DNA of 64,000 bases, taken from contig CANTUR010000668.1 in assembly GCA_947683625.1 (NCBI GenBank), forward strand, positions 1 to 64,000. The letters are read 5' to 3'. The stretch is from Mallotus nudiflorus (Eukaryota; Streptophyta; Magnoliopsida; Malpighiales; Euphorbiaceae). Positions 46,801-58,132 of this stretch are shown piece after piece. Each line of letters starts with the position of its first letter. Position 1 is the first letter of the stretch. The notes below the pieces were generated by a model. It saw only the letters and a list, made by a program, of their open reading frames with translations. It searched no databases and was not told the DNA's origin. The position numbers were made by a program, and so were the translations under genes.

Positions 46801-47930
46801 AACCACAGGGATTTATTCATCCCTTATTTTTGGATTATGTTTGCAAATTTCAAAAGTCCATTTATGGACTTAAACAAGCACCACGCCAATGGTTTAAGTG
46901 CCTAGTTGCAGCTCTTCAAGAACTTAGTTTTTATAATTCTAAAATAGATTCTTCTTTATATTTTTACAAAAATGGTTCGGTTCAAATTTATTTTCTCCTA
47001 TATATTGATGATATTCTCATCACCGAGACTCATTCATCGTAGGTAGATCAAATCATTGCTTTGCTGTAAATAAAATTTGCTTTGATAGATTTGGGAGACC
47101 TTTATTATTTTTTAGGCGTTGAGGCTACCTAGTGTTCAAGTGGCTTGTTCCTTTCCCAAAGCAAATACATCTATGAACTTCTATTTAAAGCCAAAATGGA
47201 TGCAGTAAAATCAGTCTCAACACCAACATGTCTTAAACTTCAATTCACAAGTGATGAAGAAGACTTCGTAAACCCCACTCTTTGCTGCAGCATAGTGGGT
47301 AGTCTTCAGTACCTTTGCTTCACTCAACCAAATATATGTTATGTTGTGAACAAGGTCTTATAGTGTATGCACTCTCCCAAAGTCACTCACTGGACTGGTG
47401 TCAAAAGAATTTTATGATATTTGTTATCAACTACACATCATGGTCTTCTATTTCAATCCTTACAATCAACTCAGATTTCTACCTATAATAATGTGGATTG
47501 GGGAGGCAATGTCAAAGATCTCAAATCAACGATGGGTTATTCAATATTTATTGCATGTAATCTTATCTCTTGGAGCTCCTAAAAACAGCGGACTATAGCT
47601 TGGTCTTCAACCGAGGCTGAATATCATGTTGTTACATCTACAATAGCCGAATTACATTGGCTTCAATCGTTTATAATATAAATTAGTCTTTCATCACCTG
47701 CATCACCCATCATTTAGTGTGATAATCTGAGTGCCACCTACCTCACTACCATGTTAATCTTCCACTCCTGCTCCAAACACTTGGAGATCGACTTTCACTT
47801 TGTAAGGTATAAAGTGCAGTAAAAACAATCGTAGGTCTGATACATTTCCACACAAGACCAACTCGCTGATGTCCTTATAAAGCCATTATCCAAAGCCAAG
47901 TTTTTGTATTTCTACAATAAGTTGACTGTT
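43803..47930 (+). pseudogene. copia gag-pol polyprotein, degenerate
   Basis: Gag opens at 43803 (MATSGTSTTIVPASSSTISS, then KLTTTNYLLWKAQLLPLLYS) and hits stops from ~44051. Protease is at 44815-44900: WLLDSTATHHLT where DTGAxxHMT is usual, so the catalytic Gly is altered. The GAG-pre-integrase text LSQWHSRIFHANYKTIQ is near 45230. Integrase pieces are at 45390-45900 (PLALICSYLWGPYPIPLVDG, then VEIGLALLQHSSIPNEYWNY). RT is at 46430-47120 with FIQQPQGFIHP, KSIYGLKQAPRQWFK and the active-site LLYIDDILI. The RNase H tail lies at ~47480-47930, ending TVVPHPTQL-like just before the PPT. Many stops and shifts. Confidence 0.85.
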
Positions 47931-47951
47931 GTTCCTCACCCAACTCAACTT

Positions 47952-47960
47952 AAAGGAGGA
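47952..47960 (+). promoter_or_regulatory. copia polypurine tract
   Basis: AAAGGAGGA abuts the 3' LTR start TGATAAGGG at 47961. Confidence 0.9.
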
Positions 47961-48114
47961 TGATAAGGGACTATAACTAAACACATCTTGCTGATAGAGT
48001 TCAACTATATATAGAACACTTGTATAGGTAGTTGTTGCTTATCATGTTACCGTGTAATCTCCTATATATGTATTGTATGGTACTCAATCAATATACTGAA
48101 ATATCACTTCATCA

Positions 48115-49492
48115 ATTATGTAGTTTATCACTACCTATATCATATGACCTCCTTATTGACAAAAAAAAAAAAAAAAAAGAGAAGTTGTAATATAGAGTTT
48201 TGTACTCCCTTTTGTTCTTACTTAAATCCTAATCTAGCAAAAACCCATAAATTAATCACTTTCAAAATCACACCAAGTACCCTAATGGATACTATCATTA
48301 TACCCTCTAATTACAAATTAACATACTTTCTTAGAATTGAAAAGGAAAATGGTCGATCATCATTTTTTACTCATTAATTCTTTAATGCAAATTTTCTCAC
48401 CAAAAAAATCACTAAGAATTGTTCTTTCTTAATGTGCACCTTCCTTTATTTTGGCAAAAAATATTTCAATACTCTACTTAAATCAAAAAACTATTTCAAT
48501 ACTCTAGTTTTTTTTTGTTTTAACAACTATATCAAGTAGTTAAATCTTAACACCATAAGAAAAGGAAATAATGGGTAGAGAATTCGATTTCGAATTTTCT
48601 CAATAAGATATTCACACATTTTAGTACTTGTGCTACTCATAAAAGACTTTAATACTCTAGTTAAATCCCTCTTGGAAGACTGCTGCACAATCCAAGTTTG
48701 ACAAACCAACCCAATACCATGAACCACAAACTCCAACAAGCATATATGACCAACAGTAATAGCAGTTAATTTTTTTTATTATATTTAATAGTTAAATTTC
48801 TAATGTATATATGTATATAATTTCTTAATGATTATATATAAATGCTAAAAGTATATATTACAACTTTAATTATTTATTATAATATATTTTTATATTTAAT
48901 TATCTCGATATTCGATAACTATGTTAGTCTACTGGATAAAAGTTTTCGAAATAATTTGTATAAAAATTTCTTTAAGTACAATTACCATTCATGAGTACAA
49001 TAATATGTTTAGGAATCCAGGTTGAACCCATGTGAATTTATAAATGGACACATGAAATTATACACATAAAAAGATATATAGAGATTTATAAATAAAGTTA
49101 AACTCATATAACACAAAATTAATTAATTTATATTAAGTTTAAATCTACATAATTTATAAGCTATTTATTACTTTGTATATTTTCAACGTGTAATATGTAT
49201 TATATTTGTATATTTTTAATGGTGAAATGTTATATATATATATATATATATATATATTTGATGTAATATTTTTGAAATAAGATAAAAATAATTCAGTAAA
49301 AAAAATACAAAACCTTCTCTTCTGAATAAATTAAAACAAGAATCAAACAGTAACTATCGCATGAGATATCATGCACGTGCACCCTTTAAAAGGAAAAACT
49401 ACTCAAACAGAAACAGTATTAAGTAAGACTCATCCAGTTCTAGTTAAACAAGACTAAAACAGATACATTCATTTGCACGTCATGGATATTGC
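48115..49492. other. intergenic DNA downstream of phytocyanin copy B
   Basis: No gene recognised. Poly-A run at 48161-48179, (TA)n at about 49231-49256. From 49320 it matches the 3' flank of copy A (AACAAGAATCAAACAGTAAC, ACTCAAACAGAAACAGTA, TTCTAGTTAAAC). Confidence 0.6.
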
Positions 49493-50714
49493 TTATGGCA
49501 GCACAGTCAAGAAAAGCTTCATGCCATATTCACAATGCTTGCCTATTCCACAAATGTACCATTTTCTTCCCGGAGTTGCCAACACAATTGTATCATTTCC
49601 GGTTGTCAATGCCTCACTTGCCGGCGGCCTAATGCAGTTCTGGAAGCCAGTTCCATTCACCCGGAATACATTGTGAGCTCCAGGCTTATACTTGAAAACT
49701 GCAAAATCATTAACCATTTATAATTCTTTGAGGAATGCACACTACAACAATTATCAGATGCAGTTTCGAAACAATTTGTGGCTAAATTTCTAAAGTTTTG
49801 TAACTAAATGTTACAAACATAATCGTTGAATAAGTGACACGTATTAACCATAGCCCATAAATATATATAAGTTACAAATATAATCGTGGAGTGTAATTCA
49901 TCAGATAATATATAAAATTTCTTTTTTAATTTGAGAGATCGTAACTAGTTAAAAATAAATATAAAGAGTGAAAGATGTAGAATAAAATTACCAAGTTTGT
50001 CACCAACTCGAAAGTACTTGTCCTTAGCCCAAGCTTGGTAATCAAATCCAAGCCTCCACCCAGCTTCATCTCCAACAATGAATTCCTTTCCATAAGTTCT
50101 GACAGGAACAGATGGTTTGGTGGGAGGAGCTGAGACTTTAAGTGGTAGCACATTTATAAATAATTTCATGCCATATTCACAATGCTTGCCTACTCCGCGG
50201 ATGTACCATTTTCTTCCTGGAGTTGCCAAAACAATTGTGTCATGTCCGGTGGTTAGTGCTTCACTAACTGGCGGCCTCACGCAGTTCTGGAAGCCAGTTC
50301 CATTCACCCGAAACACGTTGTGAGCTCCAACTGGATACTTGAAAACTGAGAATTGAAGTTCATGTCATTATAATTTAACGAATGCATGTTAAGATTAAAC
50401 TAAACATGAACATATATAAAATTAATTTAGCATATCATTTGGGAAAGTGTCGCTTTGTGAGTTTGCCTTCATAACTATTAGTTGTTAATGTTAATACAAA
50501 AACGAGCATTTAACAATGATTTTATATATACATACATACCAAGCTTGTCTCCAACATGAAATGTCTTGCCATAAGCCCAAACTTGGTAATCGAAATTTAG
50601 TCTCCACCCTGCATCATCCCCAACAATATGTTCTTTTCCCCAAGCTGTGATTGTTGGAGCAATGGCAGCAACGCAGAGCACGAAATATAATTGGACAAGA
50701 TGAGAAGAGGCCAT
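49493..50714 (-). CDS. two-domain phytocyanin, copy B, with copper Cys lost in domain 1
   Basis: Three exons: 50714-50540, 50345-49992, 49698-49493. Exon lengths (175, 354, 206) are identical to copy A; 244 aa. Signal peptide 1-24 (MASSHLVQLYFVLCVAAIAP...). Domain 2 (from ~142) keeps all copper ligands: His185, Cys226, His231, Met236. Domain 1 keeps His67, His113 and Met118, but Cys108 is Arg: WYIRGVGKHCEYGMK against WYICGVGKHC in copy A. The codon is CGC against TGT, two changes. Domain 1 should therefore not form a blue copper site, though the fold-stabilising cysteines 80/114 remain. The frame is otherwise open and the splice sites intact, so it could be expressed as a one-copper, two-domain protein. 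Secreted; no membrane anchor seen. Confidence 0.88.
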
Positions 50715-50784
50715 TGAAAAAGCCAGATAGCTCTCAATGGAGTATTTCTGGTAGATATGATCACTTGGAGAAGATTATAACAAG

Positions 50785-50792
50785 TATATATA
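50785..50792 (-). promoter_or_regulatory. TATA box of phytocyanin copy B
   Basis: TATATATA about 70 bases before the ATG, at the same spacing as TATAAATA in copy A. It is followed upstream by the conserved block 50793-50895. Confidence 0.55.
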
Positions 50793-50895
50793 GGACGTGT
50801 GAAGTGCCAGCAATAGATGGAACATTCACAAAGGCTAACATGGCGGCATTGCCGGATAGAGAATCGAAGACCATTCATACATCCGCTACAAATTA

Positions 50896-52252
50896 ACAAT
50901 TGAGTTTATGACCATTTCAAGAGCTTAGCTTGGACTTTATGATCATGAACAGGATGATCAAGACACTATATACTTGGTTTTTGTAAAAATAATTATTTCT
51001 TAATTTCATCTTTTAAATTAATGGATCAAATTAAGTTATAAAATGTTAGATTCTGATCCAAGACTATGTCAACATTTATAGTTAATTCATAGATAACTTA
51101 TGACTTAGCTTTTCTTTTCTTTTCTTTTCTTTTTTTTATGTTACTTACGAAAATTTTTACTAAAAAAAAATAATACTTCTTGAATGCTAAATATTTTGGC
51201 ATTAGAGTATTAATAGTTGAATGACGACAGATTAATATATATTTCGTTTCAATTTGAATATTAAATTTCAATTTGTTTATTTTGTTTCCGAAAAGATATT
51301 ATTAAAAAATTTTAATCCTTCTAATTTTTTTAGAAATTTTTTAATTTCTTAATCTTTTTATTTTTTCAATTTAATTCTAAAATTAAAATTTTTAAAAAAT
51401 ATTTTTTTTTTTCATAGGCTTTGATATTTGTGTGAGTCTAGTTGGCACAAAATAAAGATTTTTTGTTTTTTGAAATTCTTTAAAATTAATAAAAGACTAA
51501 GGTTAAAAAATTTTAAACAGAAATTAGGAGGATTAAAAATTTCTAGCAATACCCTTTTCAAAAAAATTAGAATTAGGTTATTAAAAATAAATTAATTAAA
51601 ATTTAGTACCCAAACTTTAATAAGTAAATTTCATCAAAGGTAAAAACTTTTTCAATACCATTTTTTTTACACAAAACTCAAATTTAAAAGACTTTATTTA
51701 AATAAAATTATATGGGTTACAAATCCAATCATTTGGTTTAATCCTCTAATATAAATAAAAATATATTTTTTATTAAGTTGAAAAAAAAAAAGAAATTGGA
51801 ATACTAGTGGGCCTTTCTAAGCTCAGAGCCCAAAAGAACAAAATCTGAACTTTGGGGTCCAAATAACAAATACAAGTTGGGCTTAAAACACTAGAAACCT
51901 ATTAATACTTGTACAGAAATTAGAAAAATCACTGCATACAGTAGTCTTCATCGTCATCATCCACCTTGTAACTTTGCTCAAAAAATTAGAGTTAGCCTCT
52001 ATTGACCCAAAAAAAAAAAAGAAAGTTAAAAGAGTTAGTCTCTCCCGCGCCGCTGAACGTTACTTTGCTGATCCTATAACTTTGCAATTACGGTACTCCA
52101 CAATCTGGATCCAGTGTAGCTTAACTTTACAATGGGTAATTAAAAAAGCTATCTTTTTCTTCAATTGATTTCGCTTTCATTTGATTTTTTGTTTTTGTGT
52201 TTTAGTTTTAGTTTTGAATTCTCATATGCGGGTTGGTTCTGTAACAGGTGAA
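50896..52252. other. intergenic DNA between phytocyanin B and the NOM1-like gene
   Basis: To about 51240 it is colinear with the region upstream of copy A. 51240-51800 is T/A-rich with no gene. 51930-52250 is the likely promoter and 5' UTR of the NOM1-like gene. GTAATT at 52136 and TTCTGTAACAG ending at 52247 could bound a 5' UTR intron; the two head-to-head genes share this region. Confidence 0.5.
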
Positions 52253-54493
52253 ATGGGTGCTCCCGTGTCACGCAAAGAAAGGCGAAAACAAACCAGGCAA
52301 TCCAAAAATCAGCAAAAACATCAGTCTTGGCTTCAACATCAGGTATGTTGTATAAAGGAGTTGCCTTTTCTTTAGTTTTTGTTAAAGAAATATCTACCCT
52401 TTTCTTTGTTTATTTTGGGGACTATAGTGGTGCTGATTTATTGCTAACAGAAATCACAAAAACTTAGGCGAGCTGAACAAGCTAAGAGAACACAACAACC
52501 TAAGAGAACACATGGGGGGAATTCAAGGCCTAAATATGTAGACAGATTAAGTGATTCGTTTCCTGATGATTTTAAGGAGCCAAATGGTAGCAAACAAGAC
52601 GCTAACACTAGGAAAAATCAGAATTCGAAGAAAACCAATGTGGGAGTGAAAATGGAAGTTGAATCAGGGTCATCTAGGAATAATGATTCTTTGGCTCCGA
52701 AAGCAGTGAAAAAGAGGAAGGATTTGACGAGAAAAGCAAAAACAAAGTTTGAAGAGTTTCTTGAAATGGATATGAAAAACGGGGACTTGTTGGCACAGCA
52801 GGATCTGGAAATGGAAAGGAGACTTGCTAAGAAACTTAAGGTGAAGGATGGAAAATTGAGGGGAGCGGATGATGAAATCAATCTTTTACTGGATGGAAAT
52901 TTGCTCTCATATGATTCTTTCGATGATGATGCCCCAGATGCTCCTATTGACAGTAAGAAACTTAAAAAACAAAAGGTGACAGATGAATTTTCAGGGAATG
53001 AGATAGTTTCTGATATTATGGATGGACTTTCTGAGCCAGAGGGAACCTCTGATGCACAGATGGAACAAGAAGGGGGTGCAATTGATATAAAGTCGCACAA
53101 GAAAACCAGAAACCACAAAAAGTCAAAGCAAATGCAAGAAGAGAATGTGGCAGGAGACATAACTAATGGTGATACAAGGGATGGCAGTTCTGATCTTGAA
53201 GAAATGTCTGATGCAGAGTTGGAAGAGGAAGAAGGCACCACCAATACATCTTCATTCAAGAGACGTATGAGGAGGAAGAAGTCAAAGAAAAATCAAGAAT
53301 CTAAGCATTCAGAAGGCCATGAGGCAGAGGTGGTGGCATCACAGGAAACTCCTAACAGCACACCTGCAATAGCGAGTAGTCTGAAGTATGTGGCTCCTCA
53401 TTTGAGATCTCATTTGGAGAAGGAGTCCGAGGAGCACACTCAAATTCGTAGAAGAATTCGTGGTATGAAATTGCCCTTGTGAATCAAAAGTTGGCATTTT
53501 ATACCCTTCAAAATGCATAACGGCTTTGTACTTTTCAATATTTTACAGGTCTTCTGAATAGGCTATCTGAAACCAATGTGGAATCAGTTACAGGAGAAAT
53601 GGCTAACATCTTTCGTGTACGCTATCTTTCTCATTACTCATAGATGGATATTGTATGTTTGGTGCATAGCAAAGAGTAAACATTGTGTTAAAACATGAAA
53701 GAATTTTTAAACATTATCTCGTCTAATTTTTTGATGGCCTAAGAAATTGGCATGGAAAATATCGTTCATGGCAGCTTTAAAGTACCTGCATAACTTTTTC
53801 CCCATCTTCCAGTTTTGGGCAGTTGGAAGCTAGAGATTTGTTTTTGCCATTTAGTACCATAGTAATTTGTCAGAAACTTATCAAGTAATGGCTGATGAAT
53901 GTCACATTTAACTTTTTGATTTATCGATTTGCAGTCTGTTAGTCGCAGTGTCAGTACTCAAATTATCAGTGATGAGGTGTTGGCAGCTTGTTCTGGGGGT
54001 CCTCGTGGCAATGAACAGTAAGTCCATTTCATTATATTTTTGTCTCCTGATATTATTCTTGATTAATCTCATTTGAAATTAAATAGAAAATTCATGATGA
54101 CATTTTGAGTATGACTTGCTAAATGATGATCATTTATTTGATCTATTTTCTTTAGTATCTGCTTGTTGATGCGAGGTGATTGTACAATTTTTACTTTTTT
54201 CTGTAAAATATATGACTGACAATCTTTATGCTTTTTGCAAAGATATGCTGCTGTCTTTGCAGCTTTTGTTGCAGGCATGGCTTGTTCTGTTGGGATGGAT
54301 TTCAGCGCAAAGCTTTTGGCTTCACTTGCGAAGTCTTTTGAGGTGCACCTTACCTGAATGAAAAAATCACATAATTATGGCTGAATTTTTGGTTTTGATT
54401 TTTTCATTTCAAGATTAATGATAATCAAATTTTGTGGCTTCAAGTGGTGAAACATTTAAATTTTTGAAGCATTATAGGCCTTCGCTACTGGAA

Positions 54494-54526
<33 letters not shown>

Positions 54527-57500
54527 CAGAATGATTTTGATATTACTGTTATCATGCAGGATGAGTATCAAAAAGAAGATAATCTCTCCCTGCGAAATCT
54601 CACTCTTCTGCTGTCCTCTTTATGTACATTTGGAGTTTGTTCCAGGTGGGTTGCACATTGGTCATGCTAATGGAAACATAATAAGTAACATTAGGAACTC
54701 ACACATAAACATTAGAGAAGTATTTCCAGCAGCTCTAAATAGCTTGGATCTGTGGATCAGACTGTCTCTTCAAGTGCATGTCAAGATAAATGAAATAACT
54801 GACATGTGCTATATGCTGACATGGAGACCAATCCTCTTTAATCCTAAAACCACATGCATTGTGCTGGATTATATAAGGAGATAGTGGATAGTTGGTTTTG
54901 TTCTGTACTATAATGAGTACTCCTTGTGAGTTCATGCTACAGATCACAGTACTTCATATCTTTGTTAAAATCCTTAATTCCAAGTGTTTATATCACATTT
55001 TTCCGCTGAAGTGCTTATTCGTGACTAATTCAACACCAAACTTCTGCTAATTGCATTCATTTGATGCTTTTTCAGTGATTTGATATATGACTTCTTAATC
55101 ATGCTGAGCAAGCGATTGACAGAGACTGATGTCTCTACAATCTTGACGGTTTTACAATGTAAATCTTCTACTTGGCCCTTAATTTTATAATATTGCTGTA
55201 GCATCCAACTATGTTAGTATATTTATGTCCTACTTCAGTTAACCATGTCTAGTGTATATGTTCACTGACTGCAGGCTGTGGCATGAAAATAAGAGGTGAT
55301 GATCCTATTGCCATGAAAAACTTTATTCAGTGTGTTCAAAGTAGGGTGAATGAACTGAAGGCCTCTTCTGGCAAAGACCAGGAAAAATTGATTGGCAAAA
55401 GAGTAAGCTTTACTTGGATATCTCTTTTGAAAATATTTGCACTGTTTCTGCTGCTAATCCGGATGTTGCATAATCTGGTAATTTTTGCAGATGGAATTCA
55501 TGCTTGAAACCATATGTGATATCAAAAATAACAAAAAGAGGCCTAAAGAAGAAACAGCGCAACATACACGGATTAAAAAATGGCTACAAAAGGTAATTTG
55601 CTTTTGTTTTTTCCCCTGTTCTTTAGGCTCGATTGCTTTCATTATCTAGAGCATATGACTTTGCTTTTAACTTTATGACAAATAGTATGAACACTGATTG
55701 TTCTGGCAGATTAAGCAACCTTAAAGATCAAGTCATATATAGAATTCCACATAACATTGTCAAAGAGTTGGGTTGCAGAATTATATTTTGTCCTTGAAGT
55801 TATTGGTCACCTATTGTTTTAAGAAAAATTCAGCTGATTGCTGTGATATTGAGAAGCTAATATTTCAAAAGAATGTTCTGATCATAGTACCATGCTTGCA
55901 TTCATGTATGTTCATGTGTTGTCATTTTTATTCTTGGTGGTTTTCTTTATTCTTATTTGTGTGCTTTGTCATGGTTATCAAATAGAGGCTGTCTCAGAGC
56001 TGCTTATATTCAGTTTTTGTCTTCATATTTTAGATAAAAAACACTTTTAGAACCATGTGGAAAGCATGCCACCCAACACAACTCCTTAAACTTGAAATTT
56101 TTCACAGGACCTTTGAAATATGTAAACATTCACTGTTATCCCTTCACTTAGCACCTTACTATCTAAACATTTAAATATCCACTCTTTGAAAATTTTAGAT
56201 TCTTCCTTACTTTTCCTTGACCTCAAAATCTGAAAATTTTGGCTTCACTCTTGTTATTTGTTCTATGATGGTTCTGTCCATTATTATTATTAATGGGCTT
56301 CTCCTTATTTCAGCTAAGAGTTGAAGAAATTCTTATTAGAGGAATCAAATGGAGCAAATTGCTTGATCCTGACAAGAAAGGCCAATGGTGGTTATCTGGT
56401 GATAAGGCTGCTACAACTGATGATGTTGAACAGGTTGCCAATACAATTGACAGAGAGGTTCTGGAAGCACAAAAAATGCTGCAGCTTGCTGCTTCTCAGA
56501 GGATGAATACAGATGCCAGAAAAGCAATCTTTTGTATAATAATGAGTGGAGAGGACTACATAGATGCATTTGAGAAGCTTCTGAGATTGGATTTGCCTGG
56601 AAAGCAGGTGAGTCTCTATTCTATATTTTCTCTTATATCCCTACCTCTCCTATCCCACCTTCCCCATCTTCAACCAGGCCTTCTTCTACTGTGTTCATTT
56701 TGCATCATGTTTCTTTTGCATGTGCTTACAGGACAGAGAGATTATGCGGGTTCTTATAGAATGCTGCCTGCAAGAAATGGTGTTTAATAAATATTACACT
56801 GCTCTAGCTTCAAAGTTATGTGAGCACGACAAAAACCACAAATATACATTACAGGTACTCCTTTATTTCCATTTTATGATCTAGTAAATTGTCACATTAG
56901 ATTAGTAAAAGGTAGATATGATGTTGGGAAAATTTAGATATTCAAAGTGTATGCATGTACAAGGAAAAAAATTTATGGTTGACCCAAACCATTTTCCAGC
57001 TGGCCATCTGAGTTGGAGACTAATTGGAAAGAATACAAGGGAGTTGTAGATAGGATGCACACCTTTTTAATCCCCTTCTTTCATTTTTTTTCCCTTCAAT
57101 TATTGATTCTGTGATTTTTCAGAGGATTGATTAATCTTTGTAATTCCTGATATGATTGCGCAGTATTGTCTTTGGGACCACTTCAAAGAGCTGGAGTCAA
57201 TGCAGCTTTTAAGATCCATGCACCTAGCAAAATTTGTAGCAGAGATGGTTGCCAACTTCTCCCTCTCTCTTTCTGTTTTGAAGAGTGTGGACTTTAGTGA
57301 TGCTAGGCAGCTAACACCAAAAAGGATTATGCATTTCCGGATACTATTTGAGTCTTTGTTGGAGTATCCAGATAAGCTCGTGTGGAATGCATGTACACGT
57401 GTAGCTATCAATCCTGAGCTAGAGACCCTTCGCCAGGGCATTGAGTTCTTCATTAGAGAGTACGTTGTGACAACTAACAAAGCCATCGGTAAGAAACACA

Positions 57501-57547
57501 AGCTTGCCAAGAAAGCCCTCAACAATACAGATGGAGTCCTCATGTGA
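52253..57547 (+). CDS. NOM1: nucleolar MIF4G/MA3-domain protein, NOM1/SGD1-like
   Basis: Twelve coding exons: 52253-52342, 52451-53462, 53549-53616, 53935-54017, 54243-54342, 54560-54645, 55076-55158, 55275-55402, 55491-55592, 56314-56607, 56732-56854, 57164-57547. 2,553 nt, 850 aa, all GT-AG, phases consistent. It starts MGAPVSRKERRKQTRQSK. Residues ~1-360 are basic/acidic and low complexity with Lys-rich clusters (e.g. RMRRKKSKKNQ) suited to nucleolar targeting. MIF4G spans ~364-560 (IRGLLNRLSETNVESVTGEM, CCGMKIRGDDP, RMEFMLETICDIKNNKK). MA3 spans ~650-765 (DARKAIFCIIMSGEDYIDAF, YCLWDHFKELESMQLLR). The family acts in nucleolar 40S ribosome maturation and recruits an eIF4A-like helicase; that role is known for yeast and animal members and inferred here. 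It converges on the DRB4-like gene. Confidence 0.93.
54495..54524. repeat. (TA)n microsatellite in intron 5 of the NOM1-like gene
   Basis: An alternating TA run of about 30 bases between exons 5 and 6, near the middle of the intron. Confidence 0.9.
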
Positions 57548-58132
57548 ATTCAGAATTCTGCCATGCCTTTGTTTTTGTGGCAGGGCCTAATTTTGTTTTC
57601 CTTTTTGCAGTTGAATTAGTTGCCAGATTCAAAATTCTCAATGTAATTTAGGAATTGTGAGGAATTGATTGAAATGAAATATAAGAGGTGGAATTATTAT
57701 TACGTTAAACCCTGTTAGCAGGCCACTGCCTTGCCAATTTCTCGTTCGAGAACTCCAAAAGGTTTTGGTATGTCATAAAGAGCCATAAGTTGATAAAGTT
57801 ATCATTAGCAAGTCAATGCCATGGCTGATGTAAAGTCCCAGAACCGCTGAATCGTTAAATATGATTAAAGTCGAAAAATGAAATTCGTTATTTTAGTGTT
57901 TGGTTGCATCATAGAAAACAGTAAAGTAAAACAATAATTACATTCCGTTAGTTCTTTGATTCCACTACATAACTACATTTTATTACATCATCATGCCAAA
58001 CATACCCTTAATGGCTTAAGGGTTCTTGCTTCACAGTTCATTCATTAAACAATACACGATCCGGTTGCAGCCCATACAGTGAGAATATAACAAAATTTAG
58101 GACAACAGTTTTCATTGCGTGAAGTAAAGACG
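57548..58132. other. shared 3' region of convergent NOM1-like and DRB4-like genes
   Basis: The two stop codons are 585 bases apart. It holds both 3' UTRs. AAATGAAATATAAG-type A-rich words near 57675 may serve polyadenylation of the plus-strand gene. No further gene seen. Confidence 0.55.

Larger units (their letters stand above)
43579..48114 (+). mobile_element. Ty1/copia LTR retrotransposon, 4.5 kb
   Basis: 154-bp LTRs at 43579-43732 and 47961-48114 (about 10 mismatches by eye), TG...CA ends, ATTAT target duplication at 43574-43578 and 48115-48119. PBS TGGTATCAGAGC directly follows the 5' LTR and pairs with initiator tRNA-Met. PPT AAAGGAGGA precedes the 3' LTR. Order gag, protease, integrase, RT, RNase H is copia-type. 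Short LTRs suggest an Ale/Retrofit-like group, an inference. Coding frames are broken, so it is non-autonomous. It sits between phytocyanin copies A and B. Confidence 0.93.

Noticed and set aside
52618..53259. Ser-rich 213-codon minus-strand open frame
   Set aside because: Shadow of NOM1-like exon 2, whose acidic/Lys-rich coding text reads as Ser/Phe on the other strand.
54434..54884. Open frames in introns of the NOM1-like gene
   Set aside because: They run through splice sites and the (TA)n repeat; the spliced 850-codon model explains the region.
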